This document shows, piece by piece, positions 6,908-9,773 of a DNA stretch of 9,773 bases. The position numbers were made by a program, and so were the translations under genes. Where the stretch lies: positions 1 to 9,773 of the forward strand of contig CAZGMS010000210.1 in assembly GCA_964526915.1 (NCBI GenBank), written 5' to 3'. Numbering within the stretch: the first letter of the stretch is position 1; every line of letters begins with the position of its first letter. Source of the stretch: JAHJDR01 sp964526915. Lineage in GTDB: Bacteria; UBA10199; JADGCS01. The notes under the pieces are model-generated. The model saw only the letters and a list, made by a program, of their open reading frames with translations. It was not told where the DNA came from and ran no database searches.

Positions 6908-8551
6908 ATGTTATCCATTCGCAATTTCTACGATGTCATCATTGTCGGCGGGGGGATCAATGGTTGCGGGATCGCGCGCGATCTGGCCTTGCGTGGTGTG
7001 TCTTGTCTGCTGGTTGAAAAAAACGATTTCGCGGCAGGCACGTCCGGTGCCTCGTCCGGCATGATTCACGGGGGGGTCCGTTACCTGCTCAGTGACGCCA
7101 GGGTCACCAGACTCAGTTGTCTGGACAGCGGCATCATCCAGAAAATGGCTCCTCATCTGTTGTTTCGCATTCCTTTTTTGATCACCGTGTATGATCAGCC
7201 CAAACGGTCAGGATTGTCTGCCAGATTATATCTTGAGGCGGCTGAGGCTTATTTTAGGGCCTATGACACCTTTGCCTCACATAAGAATGCGCAAAAACAC
7301 ACGCGCCTTTCTCCCAGCGAGGTGTTGGCTCTTGAGCCACGAATGGCACCCGATCGTCTGATCGGTGGTGTGACGTTTGATGAATGGGGAATCGATGTGC
7401 CGCGTTTGTGTGTGGCCAACGTGTTGGATGCTATCGAAAACGGTGCTCATGCGTGCAATCACACAACGGTGACGGGGGTGGGGTGCACACAAGGGCGTGT
7501 GACGAGTGTGGTGCTCAAAGACGATCTCAGCAGGTCGGTCAGACGTGTTTCTTGCAAGATGCTGGTGAATGCGACCGGTCCCTGGTCACCGCAGTTCGCG
7601 AAATTGTTTGGTGTGGCCATACCCATGAGACCCACCAAGGGGATTCATGTGGTGTTTGATCGCAAGCTGAGTCAGGTGGCGATTGTGGCGCAGGCCATTG
7701 ATGGTCGCGAGGTGTTTTTGCTTCCGTACGAAAACACCAGTATTCTCGGGACGACGGACGATGATTTTTTTGGTGATCTCGATGACCAACGGAGCACACA
7801 CGATGAAGTCCAGTATCTGCTCGATGCCATCGACCCTGTTTTTCCAGACATCAGAAAGGCCCGCGTCATCAATACCTTCAGTGGTGTGCGTCCGACCTTG
7901 TATGAGCGGAATGCCTACGAAGATGATTTGAGTCGCGAACACGAGGTGATCGATCACGCAAAACGCGATCAACTCGAAGGGGTGGTCTCACTCATTGGGG
8001 GCAAGCTGGCTTCATATCGGATCATGGCGAAGGAAACAGCGGATCTGGTGGCAAAAAAGTTGGGGGTGAGGGTAAAATCAACAACGCATGAACGATGTTT
8101 GCCCGGCGGTGATGAACTGCCTAATGCCAAGTCACTGGCTAGGGATTATCATGTGTCACCCCAGATTGTGAGTCGTCTCATTTATCGCCATGGTTCACGT
8201 GCGATCAGGATTCTGGAACTCATTAGAAAGGACGCGTCACTGGGGGCGCTGGTGTGTTCCTGCGAACCTGTGACTGTGGCAGAAGTGCAGTACGTGGTCA
8301 CACATGAGTTGGCACGAACCCTGTCCGATGTGCGTCGTCGCACACGGCTCACGATGGGGCCCTGTCAGGGGACCAATTGTTTGACAGCGGCCTCAGCAGT
8401 ATTGGCTGGTTTGCAACACAAAGGTCCCCAAGAGCACGAGGACATGATGCGTGATTTTGTGAAAGAGTGGTGGTGGAACCGCGCGTGTGTGCTGGATGGA
8501 GATGGGCTCAAACAGGAAGAACTTTTTCAGGCCCTGCATCACTGGGCATAA
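6908..8551 (+). CDS. glpA: FAD-dependent glycerol-3-phosphate dehydrogenase, GlpA type with [2Fe-2S] domain
   Basis: Oxidises sn-glycerol 3-phosphate to dihydroxyacetone phosphate and delivers electrons to the quinone pool, at the inner membrane face. The 547 residues begin with the FAD Rossmann motif GGGINGCG (14-21), then GTSGASSGMIHGGVRYL, the VNATGPW block and the GGKLASYR segment near the end of the catalytic domain. The C-terminus has a BFD-like iron-sulfur domain: C450 and C452 (VCSCEPVT) and C486 and C491 (CQGTNC), matching the layout in E. coli GlpA (542 aa). The middle segments RPTKGIHVVFD and ILGTTDDD read more like aerobic GlpD, so it looks intermediate. The partner subunits GlpB and GlpC do not follow. 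The ATG at 6908 is the only usable start (an in-frame TAG lies at 6887), yet there is no Shine-Dalgarno because a repeat fills the spacer. It may be cotranscribed with the preceding gene. Confidence 0.92.
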   Translation: MLSIRNFYDVIIVGGGINGCGIARDLALRGVSCLLVEKNDFAAGTSGASSGMIHGGVRYLLSDARVTRLSCLDSGIIQKMAPHLLFRIPFLITVYDQPKRSGLSARLYLEAAEAYFRAYDTFASHKNAQKHTRLSPSEVLALEPRMAPDRLIGGVTFDEWGIDVPRLCVANVLDAIENGAHACNHTTVTGVGCTQGRVTSVVLKDDLSRSVRRVSCKMLVNATGPWSPQFAKLFGVAIPMRPTKGIHVVFDRKLSQVAIVAQAIDGREVFLLPYENTSILGTTDDDFFGDLDDQRSTHDEVQYLLDAIDPVFPDIRKARVINTFSGVRPTLYERNAYEDDLSREHEVIDHAKRDQLEGVVSLIGGKLASYRIMAKETADLVAKKLGVRVKSTTHERCLPGGDELPNAKSLARDYHVSPQIVSRLIYRHGSRAIRILELIRKDASLGALVCSCEPVTVAEVQYVVTHELARTLSDVRRRTRLTMGPCQGTNCLTAASAVLAGLQHKGPQEHEDMMRDFVKEWWWNRACVLDGDGLKQEELFQALHHWA

Positions 8552-8601
8552 AACTCAATAGAGGTCTTTCTTTTGACGTGCCAAAGAAATCGATCTCCAA
8601 T

Positions 8602-8729
8602 CAATTGTCAATGTTTTAGAACAACTGTTCAAATATTTGGACTGGTTAGAGCCCTCCTAATTATTTGTTATTATAAAAGAATATTGTTGTCTGTTCAACC
8701 GTTGAACAATTTGTCAAATTATTAGAACA
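8602..8729. promoter_or_regulatory. cluster of palindromes and direct repeats, candidate activator-binding region
   Basis: Four palindromes are visible: GAAC-AACT-GTTC (8619-8630), CAAATATTTG (8630-8639), GTTCAAC-C-GTTGAAC (8693-8707) and AATTTG-T-CAAATT (8708-8720). Two direct repeats interleave with them. CTGTTCAA occurs exactly at 8625-8632 and 8691-8698. The stretch CAATT(T)GTCAA...TAGAACA occurs at 8602-8623 and 8707-8729 with about 19 of 22 positions shared. Relative to a start site near 8829 they lie at about -227 to -100, the usual distance for enhancer sites of sigma-54 activators. Confidence 0.55.
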
Positions 8730-8801
8730 CTTTGGGGTTTTTATTTTTTTGTAATTTTCACGCAACTTCCTATGATTATTGACGAAAGAAATATTGAAAT
8801 T

Positions 8802-8817
8802 CTGGCATGAAGCTTGC
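8802..8817 (+). promoter_or_regulatory. sigma-54 (RpoN) promoter
   Basis: CTGGCATGAAGCTTGC matches the -24/-12 consensus YTGGCACG-N4-TTGC with the required spacing; within the core the only mismatch is T in place of C in TGGCAC. The invariant GG (8804-8805) and GC (8816-8817) are present. Transcription would start near 8829, about 80 bases before the methyltransferase ATG. Such promoters need a AAA+ enhancer-binding protein, for which the palindromes upstream are candidate sites. Confidence 0.75.
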
Positions 8818-8868
8818 GGGACTAAACGGGCAGTTATTATTTTTTTTGAATGAAATTAATGAGCGGAA

Positions 8869-8885
8869 TTGACTCGTAAAGTCAA
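8869..8885 (+). promoter_or_regulatory. stem-loop in the methyltransferase leader
   Basis: A perfect 6-base inverted repeat, TTGACT-CGTAA-AGTCAA, lies in the predicted 5' leader, ending about 15 bases before the GGAG ribosome binding site. It could form a small RNA hairpin or be a protein-binding operator. It is short and could be incidental. Confidence 0.35.
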
Positions 8886-8909
8886 CAAGGGATAAGAATT
8901 GGAGATGCT

Positions 8910-9773
8910 ATGGGACTTGCCCCGTCAATAGATAGGGTTGGTGCGATGTCATCAGGTACTGAATATTTTGAGAATCCTTTGTCTCTTGGTGCTGTGCGCT
9001 CATGGGACAGTTTGCTTAGACGACAAGCAGATATTTTTTTTCCTTCTGATGTTCCTTTTTTGAAGCAAACTGGCATGGGTGCTACGAGACAACTTCTCGA
9101 TTTAGGTTGTGGAGCAGGTTACTACACGGATTTGTTAAAAAAGTATTTTCCTAGAATGAATATTCTGGCGGCAGATACAAATCCAGATTTACTCGCCGAG
9201 TATGAAAAAAGAAGAAGAGAAACCAGTGCGAGCAAGGTCACAACATTCAGATGGACAGCAGGTCAAAACAATGTTCCGGCAGAATTTAAAGAGTGTGATG
9301 CTGTATTGGCGCGGCTCGTTTTGCAGCATGTAGCTGATCCATTGCGTATTTTACAGGAAATGTATGATTTCCTTCCTCAAGGGGCAAGAGTATTTATTTT
9401 GGAAGAGGATGATGGAGCTTATTGTACTTCACCAAATTTACCTGCATTTGATCGCTTGATGGGTTGTTGGAGAAAGTTAGCCCAGAAACATAGGGCAAAT
9501 AGATACATTGGTCGTGAAATCCCAAGATTGATGGGATTGGCAGGGTTCCAGGTTAAGAGTGTGGATTTGGTGGCCCATACTAATGCAACCATTGGACTGA
9601 GGGTGATGTTTGAATTATTTCTTGATTCATTGAATGCAGTTCGCGAATCGGACAGTTCGATAGTCTCTGCGGATCAGGTGGCAAAAATTACAGAAGAAAT
9701 GAACCAGTATCTCAGGGAATATGGAGAAAAAAGTTTGTTTAATTATCCACATTATTTGGTAGTTGGACAAAAA
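8910..9773 (+). CDS. class I SAM-dependent methyltransferase, 3' end cut by window
   Basis: The frame runs 288 codons from the ATG at 8910 to the last base with no stop. Motif I, LLDLGCGAGYYTDLL (62-76), the acidic residue ending strand 2 (AADTN, D89) and motif IV (DAVLARLVLQHVADP, 130-144) identify a Methyltransf_11/25-type domain. The motif around FLPQGARVFILEEDDG (154-169) replaces the usual LxPGG turn. The segment NRYIGREIPRLMGLAGF (197-213) follows the common small-molecule methyltransferase pattern. The final YPHYLVVGQK resembles the last strand of the fold, so probably only a few residues are missing. GGAG five bases before the ATG supports the start; ATG 8946 is a weaker alternative. 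Substrate unknown. Codons such as AGA and TTA are frequent, and G+C is lower than in neighbouring genes (23 of 60 bases in 9421-9480), suggesting separate acquisition. It appears to be driven by the sigma-54 promoter at 8802-8817. Confidence 0.88.
   Translation, partial: MGLAPSIDRVGAMSSGTEYFENPLSLGAVRSWDSLLRRQADIFFPSDVPFLKQTGMGATRQLLDLGCGAGYYTDLLKKYFPRMNILAADTNPDLLAEYEKRRRETSASKVTTFRWTAGQNNVPAEFKECDAVLARLVLQHVADPLRILQEMYDFLPQGARVFILEEDDGAYCTSPNLPAFDRLMGCWRKLAQKHRANRYIGREIPRLMGLAGFQVKSVDLVAHTNATIGLRVMFELFLDSLNAVRESDSSIVSADQVAKITEEMNQYLREYGEKSLFNYPHYLVVGQK

Larger units (their letters stand above)
8552..8909. other. AT-rich regulatory region upstream of the methyltransferase gene
   Basis: This 358-base gap contains no gene that I can support on either strand. 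Its left half carries a cluster of palindromes and direct repeats (8602-8729), then a T-rich tract (about 8736-8757), a sigma-54 promoter (8802-8817) and a leader with a stem-loop (8869-8885). No clear rho-independent terminator for glpA was found; the weak TTTCTTT/AAAGAAA pairing at about 8567-8589 lacks a U-tract. Confidence 0.7.

Noticed and set aside
6870..7064. 64-codon plus-strand frame starting in the inverted repeat
   Set aside because: It reads the repeat and the 5' part of glpA in the wrong frame.
8882..9076. 64-codon minus-strand frame
   Set aside because: Lies mostly opposite the 5' end of the methyltransferase gene, which has clear domain motifs and a ribosome binding site.
9743..9751. 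Exact DnaA-box consensus TTATCCACA
   Set aside because: A single copy inside the methyltransferase reading frame (codons for N-Y-P-H), with no second box or origin-type AT repeats nearby; likely chance.

Overview
The window looks like one end-to-end contig from a Gram-negative bacterium of roughly 50% GC. It opens with a 19-base poly-G run that is probably a sequencing artefact, and it closes inside an open reading frame. Type III CoaX, a stand-alone MnmC-type methyltransferase, a large (about 585 aa) acyl-CoA dehydrogenase, a GlpA-type glycerol-3-phosphate dehydrogenase and a strong sigma-54 promoter would suit a deltaproteobacterium in the broad sense (Bdellovibrionota, Desulfobacterota, Myxococcota or similar). 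That placement is inference; no rRNA or lineage marker beyond bL31 and RadA is present.

Layout. On the minus strand, positions 81-326 encode ribosomal protein bL31 (rpmE). A 455-base non-coding stretch follows. Positions 782-4850 hold a compact minus-strand operon, transcribed from right to left: coaX, an MnmC-like tRNA methyltransferase, a degenerate receiver/PAS/GGDEF-like protein, and radA. Two of its three junctions are 4-base ATGA overlaps and the third is a 9-base gap, so the four genes are very likely cotranscribed and partly translationally coupled.

On the plus strand, positions 5061-6818 encode a large acyl-CoA dehydrogenase and 6908-8551 a GlpA/GlpD-type glycerol-3-phosphate dehydrogenase with a C-terminal [2Fe-2S] (BFD-like) domain. 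Together they suggest oxidation of lipid-derived fatty acids and glycerol phosphate, with electrons passed to the respiratory chain. No glpB, glpC or glpK is present. The acyl-CoA dehydrogenase gene has copies of the same ACGAAGACACG-type intergenic repeat on both sides.

Positions 8552-8909 form an AT-rich regulatory region. It carries several palindromes and direct repeats, then a near-consensus sigma-54 (-24/-12) promoter, and leads into a class I SAM-dependent methyltransferase gene (8910 to the window end, no stop reached). This gene is more AT-rich than its neighbours. It and its promoter are the part most worth following up; the second is the degenerate signalling protein embedded in the housekeeping operon.
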